From: Temnopleurus reevesii
Lineage: Eukaryota > Echinodermata > Echinoidea > Temnopleuroida > Temnopleuridae
Reading direction: 5' to 3'
DNA: 64,000 nucleotides
Assembly: GCA_036244855.1 (NCBI GenBank)
Contig: BQKZ01000039.1
Span: forward strand, 73,134 to 137,133
In this document: in pieces, positions 33,201 through 39,544 of the stretch
Layout: each line of letters opens with the position of its first letter
Position numbering within the stretch: position 1 is the first letter of the stretch
Notes under the pieces: model-generated
The model's database searches: none
Told to the model about the DNA's origin: nothing
The model's input: only the letters and a program-made list of their open reading frames with translations
Position numbers and translations under genes: made by a program

Positions 33201-35187
33201 CGACCTTACAACCAATTTTGCAAACATTCAGACATGCGGTAATACCAATATTATATATTGAACTCAATAGTGGAAGGCCTTTTTAAGTAGAAATGTTTCA
33301 AGACATGCCTTGGAATTTAAATGATGGAGTGGGTTATGGGTATACATTATGCAATGCATTTTTTTTTAGCTGGGGCCAAGGTCTGGTAGACATAATTCTG
33401 ATCGAGACCACCCATTTTTGATACTTCCTTCTTGCATGAATATCAAATTTGACCTCTCTGTACTTCAAAGAAATAAAAATCATATATAGTCCATGCAAAT
33501 AAGTCTATGGTATTACCTGGTAGCAAACTTTATCGTACCCTTATGACAAAGAAGCTTTGTAACATTTCCGCAACATTATGTTATCAATTCTACCCTTGTT
33601 AGTGATTCAAGATTGTAGATTCCTTGCTGTGTTCTAAATTGGGAAGGGTTTTCTAATGTCATTTTATGTCAGTTAGATAATTAGGTATAATGTATGAGAT
33701 ATATAAGAATAGGTTTCTGAGGAGGAGGCTGATGTAATTTTTGACCTGTGATGAACATGGGGATTTATGATTATTTATTCATAGATGTATGAGCTGTAAT
33801 AAATAAAATATTTATAAAAAATATGTCATATATTTTTCCCATAGTGTTTGAAAATTGGTGTTTCATAATCTGAATGGCCTTGTCTCAGGAATGTTTCTAA
33901 ATAAATTTGGCTTTTGATTACAAATTTCTACTGCAATTGTCATCAATTTTATAGAGGATTCATGTTGTAGAAGGTCTTGTGAATCTAAGGGGAAATCAGT
34001 GTGGAAAATCCTGATGCAAAGATTCCAACTTCATGTGCTTCACAGTGTAAATCTCTCCTTTGAAGAGGAAACCAGTTTGGGGAAGTCACAAATAATAAGT
34101 GTCCAGAGAATTCCAATTTATGTTCAATAGTGTAAATCTCACCTTTGAAGAGGAAACTGGTTTGGGGAAATTACAAATATCAAGTGTCCATCGCATTTCA
34201 ATTTATTTTGTGTTTCATAGGTTAAATATCTTCTTTGAAGAGGAAACCGGTATTTAGAAAAAACACAAGTAATGAGTGTCCATAGAATTTCAAATCTATG
34301 ACTGTATTAAGTGTAAATGTCTCTATTGAAGAGGAAACCCGTTTAGGGGAAATTGCATTTCAATAATATGTGTGTTTCATTGTGTAAATAGCTCCTTTGA
34401 GGAGGAAACAGATTCTGGAGAGCCTGTGATTAAAATGACACCCCTTCTTCCGGTGGAAGGAACCATTCCCCTAGCAATGCTTGTGAAATGAGACTGGTAT
34501 CAAGAATAACTTCACCTTACTACACGGTGGCAGATCTAGAGTTTGTTAAGGGCTGGGATTGGGGGGGGGGGGGATCCGGTGATTTTACAAGGAGGAATGG
34601 CAATGAATGGTCATTTTTACCCCTTTTACTTTCCTTTTCCCTCTAAATGTTAATGTTCACATGAAGTATTCTCTAAAAATGCTGATAACAAATAATTAAT
34701 ATTTGAGAAAATTTGGATTTTATAGTCAAATCTTGGTCTCTGGATATATCTTTGTATGTAGACAGAGGGCTGTAGCAATATTTTCAATCTTTTCCATATT
34801 TTTGTTACTTTATAGTTATGAAATACTCATAGAAAATATTATCCTTTTAGAGTAAGGAAAACTTTTGGGTGTATGCGTGAAAACTTAAGCTAATCAACGT
34901 ATTAATCCATTTACTAACACTTTCTTTCTTGCAGAGACTATTAAATTGATTTATACATGAAGTTAACACCTGATATTTTTTCCAGTGGGCTAATGTTTTT
35001 TTTTGTTTCTTCTGTTTTTCTTTCATTCCGCAGGTTGTGCCACAGTCTTCAGTTTGAGAGCCATGAGAACAAAGTGAAAGATGCCAATGTGAAAGACTCC
35101 GATACATTCACCATCTTTGATCCTCGGAACCCGATGAACAAGAGAAGGAGAGAGGACAGCAAACAGAAGAAGAAAGAAAGAAGATGA
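6..35187 (+). CDS. CWC27: CWC27 spliceosome-associated cyclophilin, 10 exons, 5' partial
   Basis: Join of 6-215, 774-917, 1456-1554, 2049-2146, 2646-2798, 3782-4030, 4436-4557, 5838-5947, 8390-8559 and 35034-35187. All junction phases agree and give 502 residues plus a TGA stop; human CWC27 is about 472 residues. The first ~14 codons lie before the window. Residues 1-150 form a cyclophilin fold ([27 protein letters not shown]). Then come the NPFDDIIPR and [13 protein letters not shown] motifs typical of CWC27, a charged coiled-coil region, a TLALL helix, and the C-terminal signature [13 protein letters not shown]. In other animals CWC27 is a nuclear protein that joins the activated spliceosome and pairs with CWC22 near the exon-junction-complex site. 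Most introns are GT-AG; one appears to be GC-AG. Identification is from family knowledge and motif order; exon ends were read by eye without transcripts. Confidence 0.95.
216..773 (+). other. CWC27 intron
   Basis: AT-rich intron. It has a short ATA/ATG trinucleotide patch near 630-650 and a fragment resembling a SINE tail at about 690-730. Nothing else was recognised. Confidence 0.6.
774..917 (+). CDS. CWC27: CWC27 exon: C-terminal half of cyclophilin active site
   Basis: Acceptor TCTTCTAG, donor GTATGT, phase 0 at both ends, 48 residues from DEFHSRLRF to KHTIFGK. It includes MANAG, NGSQFF and GKH, equivalent to CypA residues 100-126. The position of CypA W121 is His (H108) within CEHLQGKH. 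Confidence 0.94.
1456..1554 (+). CDS. CWC27: CWC27 exon: end of cyclophilin domain
   Basis: Acceptor TTTCAG, donor GTTAGT, phase 0, 33 residues ([17 protein letters not shown]...KIKGTQ). It matches the last helix and strand of the cyclophilin fold. Confidence 0.92.
2049..2146 (+). CDS. CWC27: CWC27 exon: NPFDDIIPR segment
   Basis: Acceptor TTGACAG, donor GTAAGT, ends in phase 2. It encodes [17 protein letters not shown] followed by a Lys/Glu-rich stretch. NPFDDIIPR is diagnostic of CWC27 and links the cyclophilin domain to the disordered tail. Confidence 0.93.
2646..2798 (+). CDS. CWC27: CWC27 exon: [13 protein letters not shown] segment
   Basis: Acceptor CATCAG, donor GTAAGT. The split Lys codon is completed in phase, giving [17 protein letters not shown] and then [20 protein letters not shown]. 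This block is conserved between animal CWC27 proteins. Confidence 0.93.
3219..3250. repeat. Poly(C)-poly(A) junction
   Basis: An interrupted C-run passes directly into 13 A. The same strand arrangement in reverse complement (T22 then G16) occurs at 40449-40486. Confidence 0.8.
3501..3536 (-). promoter_or_regulatory. Histone mRNA stem-loop plus downstream element (minus-strand arm)
   Basis: Mirror copy of the plus-strand signal in the left arm of the hairpin, identical in stem-loop, spacer and CAAGAAAGA element. Confidence 0.75.
3617..3652 (+). promoter_or_regulatory. Histone mRNA stem-loop plus downstream element (plus-strand arm)
   Basis: Stem-loop GGTCCTTTTCAGGACC, then ACCACTCACAT and CAAGAAAGA. 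Order and spacing follow the known histone 3'-end processing signal (SLBP site, cleavage after ACCA, U7 site). No histone reading frame was found upstream. Confidence 0.75.
3782..4030 (+). CDS. CWC27: CWC27 exon: charged coiled-coil segment with GC donor
   Basis: Acceptor CCTTTAG. The exon encodes [14 protein letters not shown] and then a Glu/Arg/Lys-rich coiled coil (about window residues 250-300), ending DKPLSRK. The only donor that keeps the next exon in frame is AAA/GCAAGT at 4031, so the intron is GC-AG. The GT at 4035 would put the next exon in a frame that stops after about 15 codons. Confidence 0.85.
4436..4557 (+). CDS. CWC27: CWC27 exon: [14 protein letters not shown] segment
   Basis: Acceptor TTTTGTAG, donor GTATGT. 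It begins by completing Lys, then [19 protein letters not shown], and ends in phase 1. It continues the charged helical region that in other animals follows the SRSEEL motif. Confidence 0.9.
5095..5185 (+). pseudogene. Decayed copy of the CWC27 [10 protein letters not shown] exon (copy 1)
   Basis: A splice-acceptor-like TTCTAG precedes sequence alignable to the exon at 5838, with a CTTCATGG...AGAAGT core and AAAGCCATGAAGAAGA shared. In the exon frame it stops at the third codon (TAA), so it is not coding. Confidence 0.7.
5238..5330 (+). pseudogene. Decayed copy of the CWC27 [10 protein letters not shown] exon (copy 2)
   Basis: ATTTCAG acceptor identical to the real exon, then open frame [20 protein letters not shown] and KALKN. 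The SSREDQ end is missing and no GT donor in the required phase was seen, so it is probably skipped. Confidence 0.7.
5636..5708 (+). pseudogene. Decayed copy of the CWC27 [10 protein letters not shown] exon (copy 3)
   Basis: TTCCAG acceptor, then [20 protein letters not shown] and KAMKKKKM, followed by GTGAAG. Use of that donor ends in phase 0. Joining to the exon at 5838 then shifts the frame to an early stop. It would give a truncating isoform if ever spliced in. Confidence 0.7.
5838..5947 (+). CDS. CWC27: CWC27 exon: [13 protein letters not shown]...SSREDQ, the intact copy
   Basis: Acceptor ATTTCAG, donor GTAGGT, phase 1 in and phase 0 out, with no stop. It encodes [23 protein letters not shown] and ends KKGSSREDQ, which runs into TLALL of the next exon as in other CWC27 proteins. 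Three decayed copies (5095, 5238, 5636) lie upstream. Only this one has the SSREDQ end and phase-compatible sites. Confidence 0.9.
5959..6134. repeat. Foldback element, CCTGGGTTGTGTTTCAC termini
   Basis: The ends CCTGGGTTGTGTTTCAC and GTGAAACATCGCCCTGG are inverted repeats with further interior pairing (TTTAAGAAAGACT against AGTCTTTCTT-type sequence). It lies just after the donor of the exon at 5838 and abuts the next palindrome. Confidence 0.65.
6130..6309. repeat. Foldback element, CCTGGGTTG...CAACCCAGG
   Basis: A near-palindrome of about 180 bp. The left half from CCTGGATTGTGTTTCAT pairs with the right half ending ATGAAACCCAACCCAGG, including ATGCATG blocks. Its left end overlaps the right end of the previous element. 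A related copy is at 7576-7752 and a diverged one at 31725-31919. Confidence 0.75.
6310..6754 (+). other. CWC27 intron sequence
   Basis: AT-rich unique intron; no feature recognised. A diverged version is at about 7753-7960. Confidence 0.5.
6755..6893 (+). pseudogene. Chimeric CWC27 pseudo-exon
   Basis: It begins with a TTTCAG acceptor and about 45 bases alignable to the start of the DEFHAQ exon (AAGT.TAATCAAGAAT...GATGAATTTG). It then switches to the TTCCAGAATAAGCTTCATTC body of the exon at 8390, through the acidic run to GAATGTGTAG. The TLALLAK-coding start is missing and the frame is closed. Confidence 0.6.
6969..7088 (+). pseudogene. Truncated copy of the CWC27 TLALL exon with in-frame stop
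   Basis: CATGACAG acceptor as in the intact exon, then [25 protein letters not shown], an acidic run and GECVE, ending at TAA 7086-7088. A SINE follows at once and no donor is seen. If spliced in, it would end CWC27 about 75 residues early, without the DPRNP signature. It could also be an allelic copy, as the block 5928-7362 resembles 7364-8559 across a single N. Confidence 0.7.
7116..7349 (-). mobile_element. tRNA-derived SINE, family 1, B-box region deleted
   Basis: Read on the minus strand it starts CTTGGTGTATTGG (A-box like, 7337-7347), lacks the B-box segment, and continues with the shared body (TTTCCTTCAGCAAGAAATT, ACCCAGGTGAGGTGAAT). It ends at an AT-rich tail next to TAATAATGATAATAAT. 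Shares its body with copies at 12025, 37335 and 51588. Confidence 0.85.
7364..8389 (+). repeat. Duplicate of 5928-6968 following a single N
   Basis: It starts with the last 27 bases of the SSREDQ exon plus donor, then repeats the intron with both foldback elements (7404-7580, 7576-7752). Divergence is roughly 10% by eye with indels. It may be a real tandem duplication or the second haplotype placed next to the first. Confidence 0.75.
8390..8559 (+). CDS. CWC27: CWC27 exon: [15 protein letters not shown] and acidic tail, the intact copy
   Basis: Acceptor CATGACAG, donor TG/GTAAGT, phase 0 in and phase 2 out. It encodes [20 protein letters not shown], a Glu-rich run and GEQEGNE, then a split Trp codon. 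Two broken copies lie upstream (about 6755-6893 and 6969-7088). This is the only one with a donor in the right phase for the last exon. Confidence 0.9.
8628..9183. repeat. Left copy of a local duplication
   Basis: It shares long stretches with 9204-9690 (TGTGTAGC.ATCATGCTAAAATGC; GGAAGTTGGATTAAGATAAT). The two copies meet at the single N at 9184. Confidence 0.75.
9204..9690. repeat. Right copy of a local duplication
   Basis: Partner of 8628-9183, noticeably diverged with indels. No coding content. Confidence 0.75.
9691..10190 (+). other. CWC27 large intron, no feature apart from a C-run
   Basis: AT-rich sequence with a C-run near 9928-9939 and A-runs near 9984 and 10030. No gene or repeat family recognised. 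Confidence 0.5.
10191..11425. repeat. Tandem array, 8 units of 158-165 bp
   Basis: GGTATTTTCTCTCTAAATT-type anchors occur at 10191, 10356, 10516, 10676, 10834, 10999, 11162 and 11320. Each unit also has GATTAGGCTGTCAGCTTT and a TTCCTTGTATACCAA stretch. Units are diverged by substitutions and small indels. Short reading frames inside it are by-products of the repeat. Confidence 0.92.
11426..11745 (+). other. CWC27 large intron, unique sequence
   Basis: No feature recognised. Confidence 0.4.
11750..12790. repeat. Degenerate tandem array of ~150 bp units, split by a SINE
   Basis: Repeated blocks are GATTTT..GAGATCTTCCTT, TTGATGCATTGGTATGATTT, TTTATGAAACTAGCCCCTAA, ATGATGATTTCAAATGCCTT and GGATATTCAGTCCC. 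They recur about five to six times from 11800 to 12780. The SINE at 12025-12310 sits between GGATAT and CAGTCC of one unit, so it came after the array formed. Confidence 0.85.
12025..12310 (+). mobile_element. tRNA-derived SINE, family 1, near full length
   Basis: Head GGAGGCGTCTTGGTGTAATGG (A box TGGTGTAATGG at 12037) and B box GGTTCGAATCC (12088-12098). Then the body with TTTCCTTCAGCAAGAAATT, CAACCCAGGTGAGGTGACT and GCCGGGTAATAATGC, and a tail ending in TATTATT. The internal RNA polymerase III promoter is nearly consensus. Confidence 0.92.
12791..14990 (+). other. CWC27 large intron, mostly unique sequence with a degenerate SINE piece
   Basis: About 13225-13315 is a minus-strand fragment of the family 1 SINE body (CACCTGGGTAGAATGCAGCA, TTTCTTGCTGAA). 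Around 14440-14590 the sequence is richer in G+C, with a TATAAATA motif and two CGGCCGT motifs, but no reading frame follows. No gene seen. Confidence 0.5.
15014..15400. repeat. Pyrimidine-rich degenerate minisatellite
   Basis: A strongly C/T-biased strand with repeated CCCCTC.AACAAACTTTCCTTTA-like units of roughly 25-30 bases. A C-run and a single N at 15011 precede it. Confidence 0.65.
15795..15962. repeat. GAT/GAC-rich microsatellite
   Basis: Imperfect (GATGAT)n with scattered substitutions. The Asp-rich and Met-rich frames it creates are not genes. Confidence 0.9.
15963..16740 (+). other. CWC27 large intron, no feature recognised
   Basis: AT-rich non-repetitive sequence. Confidence 0.4.
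16745..17880. repeat. Tandem array of 9 units (~115-160 bp) with internal CT microsatellites
   Basis: The anchor GCATTGTTTAGAAGGCGGA recurs near 16776, 16925, 17061, 17177, 17297, 17417, 17561, 17705 and 17821. Each unit has a GATATTGATTATT block, usually a (CT)n run, then CACACCCT..TTACCACCTTA. Units starting 17417 and 17561 are almost identical at 144 bp, showing recent exchange. Confidence 0.92.
17980..19550. repeat. Left copy of a duplicated block
   Basis: Begins ACTGAAATTCTGTTCAATAA and ends with AATGAGAATCAATGGCATGA before the single N at 19551, then restarts as the right copy. It contains a ~500 bp transposon-like insertion (18588-19085) that the right copy lacks. Confidence 0.88.
18588..19085. 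mobile_element. TTAA-type MITE present in one of two duplicate copies
   Basis: The ends TTTAAGGTAGAAAACT and AGTATTCTACCTTTAAA are inverted repeats. The right duplicate reads CACCCTTATAGAGTTCC straight across the site (about 20128), so the insertion boundaries are shown by the empty copy. The TTAA-like target suggests a Kolobok or piggyBac-type element; no transposase is present. Confidence 0.8.
19552..20640. repeat. Right copy of a duplicated block
   Basis: Partner of 17980-19550, roughly 10% diverged with small indels and without the MITE. Shared blocks include AAGACAGAAATACAATACAA and CAAATCAGGTGCAAATTAAA. Confidence 0.88.
20765..20968. repeat. Short minisatellite around (A)GTCCGACAG
   Basis: CCCACGAGTCCGACAG-like units occur three times at 20767-20814. 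They pass into looser CCGAC/TCGAC repeats (GATCGACAC, CCCGACAAC, GACCGAC) up to the gap. Confidence 0.65.
20972..21594. other. Assembly gap of 623 N
   Basis: Undetermined bases between the GTCCGACAG minisatellite and a GATGAA microsatellite. Confidence 1.
21595..21790. repeat. (GATGAA)n microsatellite
   Basis: Nearly pure hexamer repeat with a few GATGGA and GAAAAT variants, passing into a purine-rich end. The long Asp-Glu, Lys-Met, Ser and His frames in this stretch are repeat translations. Confidence 0.97.
22344..22863. mobile_element. ~520 bp TTAA-type MITE, copy 1
   Basis: The ends TTTAAAGCCCAAGTATAGTT and CAAAACTGTACTTGGGCATTAA are inverted repeats. It aligns along its full length with 59807-60326. 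No transposase frame. Confidence 0.88.
22864..23807 (+). other. CWC27 large intron, no feature recognised
   Basis: AT-rich unique sequence. Confidence 0.4.
23808..25921. repeat. Left copy of a ~2 kb duplicated block
   Basis: Starts GAAATAGCCCTTGCTCTAAT and ends GTCATTAGGTAACTTCTTAG before the single N at 25922, after which the same start repeats. Includes a short CT run near 25710. Confidence 0.88.
26676..26874. mobile_element. hAT-like 199 bp MITE with target-site duplication
   Basis: The ends CAGGGCTTAAATT and AATTTAAGGCTTG are inverted repeats. GACTAC flanks it on both sides (26670-26675 and 26875-26880). The other duplicate lacks the insert at the matching place (near 24950). The CAGGG start fits hAT termini, although hAT usually makes 8 bp duplications. 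Confidence 0.75.
27535..27560. repeat. G26 homopolymer
   Basis: 26 consecutive G. Exact length is likely uncertain in the assembly. Confidence 0.9.
27700..31190 (+). other. CWC27 large intron, no gene recognised
   Basis: Mostly unique sequence. About 29490-29800 has balanced composition, no repeats and CpG-containing stretches, and could hold conserved non-coding sequence. This is a guess. Confidence 0.4.
31200..31620. repeat. Two-unit tandem duplication
   Basis: The block with CCTTAATAAAAAGTGACCTT and TCTTTCCCCCACGCTATGGA (to about 31415) recurs in diverged form at about 31425-31615. Unit is about 200 bp. Confidence 0.8.
31725..31919. repeat. Diverged foldback element of the CCTGGGTTG family
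   Basis: The left part from CCTGGGTTGTGTTTCATAAA pairs imperfectly with the right part ending in CCCTGG. The GTGACCCTTTCTCG / AAGAAAGGGTCATCA blocks face each other near the centre. Related to 6130-6309. Confidence 0.6.
32003..33975 (+). other. CWC27 large intron, no gene recognised
   Basis: Short CACA/GACA-rich patch near 32380-32460; otherwise unique AT-rich sequence. Confidence 0.4.
33980..34440. repeat. Tandem array of ~5 units of ~90-100 bp
   Basis: The anchor TTTGAAGAGGAAACC recurs near 34060, 34145, 34235, 34326 and 34397 (TTTGAGGAGGAAACA). Each is preceded by GTGTAAAT and followed in most units by AAGTGTCCA..ATTTCAA. Confidence 0.85.
35034..35187 (+). CDS. CWC27: CWC27 last exon with C-terminal signature
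   Basis: A pyrimidine-rich tract and CATTCCGCAG precede the exon. The split Trp is followed by [35 protein letters not shown] and a Lys/Arg end at TGA 35185-35187. The stretch matches the conserved CWC27 C-terminus closely. The intron before it is about 26.5 kb, far longer than the others. Confidence 0.93.
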
Positions 35188-35199
35188 TAAACATTGGAT

Positions 35200-35940
35200 G
35201 AGAAATGGAACATTATGTATAGAGGAGGAGAAAAAGATGGATGACAATGCAGAACACGCTGATGTGTTCACCATCTTGGATTCTAGGAACCCGATGATTA
35301 AGAGGAGAGGGGACAGCAAACAGGAGAGGAAGGAAAGAAGATGATAAAAATTGAGTGAGAAATGGAACTTGATGAATAGAAAAAGAGAAAGAGACGGATG
35401 TCAATGCAGAACATATCTTATATCTTTGCCATCTTCCATCTTCGGAATTCATTAAACAAGAGAAGAGAAGATAGCAAACAGAAAAGGGAGGAAACAAGAT
35501 GATAGTGAGGAAACAAGATAAAAAAAGTGAGATGATGATGACAAATTTCGGTGAGAATCAGATCACGATAATAAGAAGAGGAAAAAAAGAAGATGTCATT
35601 TTAGAATATGCTGACGTGGTCACCATCTTCAATCCACAAATTAAAAAAAGAAGAAGAGAGAGAACAGCAAAAGAAGAGGAAAGAAAGAAGATGATAGCGA
35701 AGAAACACAATCTGAAAGGGTAAGGATAACAAATATTGGTTGAGAAGCAGAACATGATAAACAAAAAAAAAGGAGAAAGGACGCCATCGTGAGACATTGA
35801 TTTTTGTCATAATTTTGCTCCTTACAATTCAAAGAACAAGATTGAAAGAAAGTAGCAAGCAACTGACGAAACAAAGAAGAGGAAAAAGAGAAGGATGCCA
35901 GTATTGAAGAGGCTGACAATTTCACCATGTTTATTCTAGT
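35200..35940 (+). repeat. Decaying tandem copies of the CWC27 C-terminal coding segment after the stop
   Basis: Units start with GA(G)AAAGAxGGATGxCAATG-like sequence and contain versions of the [18 protein letters not shown] coding block. The first (about 35230-35345) still reads DVFTILDSRNPMIKRRGDSK then KERR-stop. Others near 35390-35500, 35585-35700 (VTIFNPQIKKRRRERTAKEE), 35775-35880 and 35885-35940 are progressively degraded. Period is about 150-200 bp. They lie in what is probably the 3' UTR. Confidence 0.85.
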
Positions 35941-36540
35941 TAATCTAAGTATATCTAATTAACTAGATTTTTGCATGCACCATAGATTTGACCATTACTG
36001 AGTAATACATTCTCATAAAATCCCCAGTCTGGTATTGGCCCCAGATCAACCCTAGTTTACAATTCTCAGCCCAGTTGAGTCATCGGCTGCCTGATTAAAT
36101 GCCCCTGAACAGAAAGGGACACATAAATCAGATCATATAACATGTGTAGGACTCAACTGGACTACAAACGCAGTTGAGTCCTCTGTAACGTGATTAAGTG
36201 CTCCTGAACATAGAGGCATACATAACTTGGATCATGTACGGCTCGACTGGACAAAGAATCATGTTTTATCAGGTCGATCCAGGCCATAAACTGGTGCGTA
36301 ATGTTTTTTTTCTGCAGCATCCCTGTATTATAAGGAGAAAAAAATGTTATCCAATTTCTTGTGTATGCAGAACAAATTCAATATTGAGTGTATTCTTTTT
36401 CAATTTTCCACTATGTCCGCTGCTGCTCAATTTTCAAATCATATGTTCTGCTATTTGGCCAATCGAAAATAGAGCCAGCCCATATTCTGAAAACTATGGT
36501 ATCATTCAAATCATTATAGCATTGCAGTGAAGTAGTTCTT
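35941..36540. other. Intergenic, no feature recognised
   Basis: A partial duplication (CTCAACTGGAC, GATTAA.TGC.CCTGAACA) is visible around 36070-36260. No gene. Confidence 0.45.
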
Positions 36541-36542
36541 TG

Positions 36543-36718
36543 TAAACAAATATCCCGTACACTGAGAATTTCTATTCTAAATTGTGGATTTTTTAAAACT
36601 AGCATAGTTACCATTTTGGAGGGGTTGCACCTTTCAAAAATACATGTCGTAACTCTGCCAGTCCCCTCAAAATCCATAATTTCAACTAGAAATGCTCAGT
36701 GTATGGGGTATTTGTTTA
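36543..36718. mobile_element. 176 bp foldback MITE
   Basis: The left end TAAACAAATATCCCGTACAC pairs with the right end GTGTATGGGGTATTTGTTTA. Pairing continues inward through ACTGAGAATTTCT / AGAAATGCTCAGT and GTGGATTTTT / AAAATCCAT. Confidence 0.8.
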
Positions 36719-37334
36719 CTATAAATGATGATTAAAGAAAGTTCGAGTCTTCACATGTGACCATCTTGGCATTTATCCAAATTATTGTTTACTTGTAATC
36801 TTCATTACTACGAAAGTTTAAAAACAGACCTACTTTTTTGCTCGTTACATTATTCTATTACAACCATTTTTGCCAGACTCACTCTAGAACCTAAAACATA
36901 AAGGTCCAGACTGTTGGCTTCATAGTCCCACTTTGCGCAATTCATGATCAAGAGTATGTAGTAAATGGCCAGAGATTGCAGTACATGTACGTGTGTAGGT
37001 CAGCTCCCATAATCACAATTAGTTGGTAGACTTCTGTCATGGCAAAATGATTTAGGACAAACTGTCCAATTAGGGTCTGATCATGCAGACTACAGAGGAC
37101 CCTGGATGTCCATTTTTACCACAATTTTCCTGTAAGTTTCTAAAAAGGTGTTTTTATTTCAATTATTAGATCGTCCTTGACAAATTATCAGGAAATGTAC
37201 TTGACATATGGTAAATGATTTGGTATTTGTCCTGAGCTTCTTGGTAAAGCACTGTCAATCAGTGTTTATTCATGTTGGGATAAGGCAAGAATTATTCAAT
37301 TATTGTCCTGAGCTGTTCATGAAACAAAATAATA

Positions 37335-37562
37335 GATGCATAGCACTCGTATCCACTCTGCTGAGTGCTCAAGGCGCTTTGCATTATTATTACCCTGACT
37401 TTAGCCTGGCATACACCAGTGCACTTGGCATTTCAAGGAATGAATATCCCTGCCAGGTACCCATTCACCTGACCTGGGTTGAGTGCAGCACAACGTGGAT
37501 GAATTTCTTGCTGAAGGAAATTAATGCCATGGGTGGGATTTGAACATGCGACCCTCTGGTTG
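37335..37562 (-). mobile_element. tRNA-derived SINE, family 1, 5' truncated
   Basis: Minus-strand copy. A degenerate B box lies at 37536-37550, then the TTTCCTTCAGCAAGAAATTC body, AGGTCAGGTGAATGGGTACC, GGGTAATAATAATGC and GCGCCTTGAGCACTC. The A-box end is lost. Confidence 0.88.
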
Positions 37563-38189
37563 AAAGGATGGATTAGTTCAAAGGAATGAAAGAAAAGATT
37601 CTTGAATACTCAGTGCATGAGAGAAAGTATGTCGCAAAAACTATGTGAAAATGTTGTAATGCGCTTCAAGAACTCCTAATACCATATGCATACTATCTGA
37701 ACAGATGAGTTTTTCAATTCAAGTTTGAATGTCATCAATGATTGAGATTGTCTCATTTATAGTAGGAATTGTTCCATAGTCTTTGCGCTGCACAAAGAAA
37801 CATGACTTTTTATTGTTTATCAATTTAATCATTGGTTATTGAAATTGTGACTTTTGCCAAAAATGAGTCCAAGTTCAAACCCAGCTGAAATATCCGTAAT
37901 TTCTTAATGTTCTTTTCTATATTGAGTGAGCTGATAGTTCAAATGTAACATTTATGCTGCTTTACATTTTGTACATTGTGTCTTCAAAAGATGCAATATT
38001 AATCTGTTTATAACATATTATGACAAGCTCAAAATTTTGGAATGCATTGTCTGGTCAAATCAATTTAGTCCCGCTGCAAAGACTGGAATGAATTTGAATG
38101 TAATTATCCCCATTCAAGAGAAGAAAATTGTCAGTTCTTCAAATTAACAGCACTGAATTAATGTGTTATTGTTTTATCTTTTAATCAGT

Positions 38190-38520
38190 TTCATATGTGT
38201 AATTTGATCAAGTACACACTAATAAAATATGTTGATGACTCTCAAATTGTATCACCATTTGATGTTCAACAATTTGGTTGCATAATCTCGGTGGACAACT
38301 TTGTCCTTCCTTCTCCATACCACACCATCTGTATTAATAATGTATCCAATTTGCTTTACAGCATTCTGGATTAAAAGCTATTTCTGAAAATATTGTTGAT
38401 TGTTTTGGTTGAGCATTATTCCCCATTCGATTGCAATGATGCAATCATGGAAATATGAAGAAAAAAATATGTTCATGATGCAATTCAGTTTTTGTTAGGA
38501 GTTATCCCAGACTCATTGCA
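38190..38520 (+). mobile_element. Possible LINE reverse-transcriptase relic
   Basis: At 38228 the plus strand reads YVDDSQIVSPFDVQQFG, resembling the YADDTQ catalytic motif region of CR1/L2-type non-LTR retrotransposons. About 260 bases on, LLGVIPDSLQYI resembles the downstream LGV.FDS motif. Frames are broken. Confidence 0.4.
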
Positions 38521-38614
38521 ATATATTTGTGTATATTTGTATATATTTATGTGCATTAAATGCATATTAAACCATTACCAATGTGGATTTGCCTGCTCAT
38601 TGTGCACATGTACA

Positions 38615-38642
38615 GATTTTTTTTAGGGGGGGGGGGGGGGGC
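38615..38642. repeat. T-run and G-run
   Basis: A short T-run, then A, then a run of about 16 G. Confidence 0.7.
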
Positions 38643-38959
38643 TATAGTCTGAGCATGAATTTGATGTCAAAAGACAGTACTGAGGGCTTTGAACAGAGAA
38701 TACAGAGTAATATGGACACACAGAAAGGGGTACAGTGGAAACTCAGTGTAATGAGGTGCTTGGGACCATCAAAAATACATTGTTAAAGCAGTAATATCTA
38801 TGTAGTAGAGTTGAAAGACAATTAGTTATAAAGAGCTGCAACCATATTTTATACCTCTTTATATCAGACATATTGTTACATCAGATCTCTATATACCGAA
38901 TTTGCTCTGTACTACAATATAATTTGGCAAAATGATGTTGGGGATCCTGGTAATGTGAT

Positions 38960-39115
38960 GAAAAGGGACATGATGATGAGGATGATGATAATAATGATGA
39001 TGGTGATGATGATAAATGTGATGTTTTATGATGATAGTGATGATGATGGAAGAAGATGATGGGGATGATGATGGTGGTGACGATAATAATGGTGGTGGTG
39101 GNGGGGGGGGTGTTG
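38960..39115. repeat. GAT-rich microsatellite with single N
   Basis: Imperfect (GATGAT)n passing into GGT/GGC-type repeats and a G-run interrupted by N at 39102. Confidence 0.9.
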
Positions 39116-39244
39116 GCAGCCTCTATTCAAAGTCCTTTATGCTTTTGTATTGTCATGGAAATGAAACTCAATATCTCTGTATGAGCAAAGACTGGATTGG
39201 ATGATGAAAGGCAATGTTGAGGGACTTGAACAGAGGATACAGAG

Positions 39245-39486
39245 AAATAGGAACAGAATGATGTTGATGATACTGATGATGATGTCTTGAAGAGGAGCAT
39301 GATGATAAGGATGATGATGACGATAATGATGATAGAAATGATGATGACAATGATGATGAAGATGATGTATATAATGATAATGATGATTATTATGATGATA
39401 GTGGTGGTGATAATGATGATGATGATAATTGTGATGTTGCTGATGGAGAAGAATATGATAATGATATTGATGAGACATGATGTTTT

Positions 39487-39544
<58 letters not shown>

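Noticed and set aside
34957..35033. ATG at 34957 as start of a small separate gene
   Set aside because: The region before 35034 is a pyrimidine-rich splice acceptor. The conserved CWC27 C-terminus starts after it, in phase with the exon at 8390.
35499..35723. Separate Lys/Arg-rich small gene
   Set aside because: It is a decayed copy of the CWC27 C-terminal segment.
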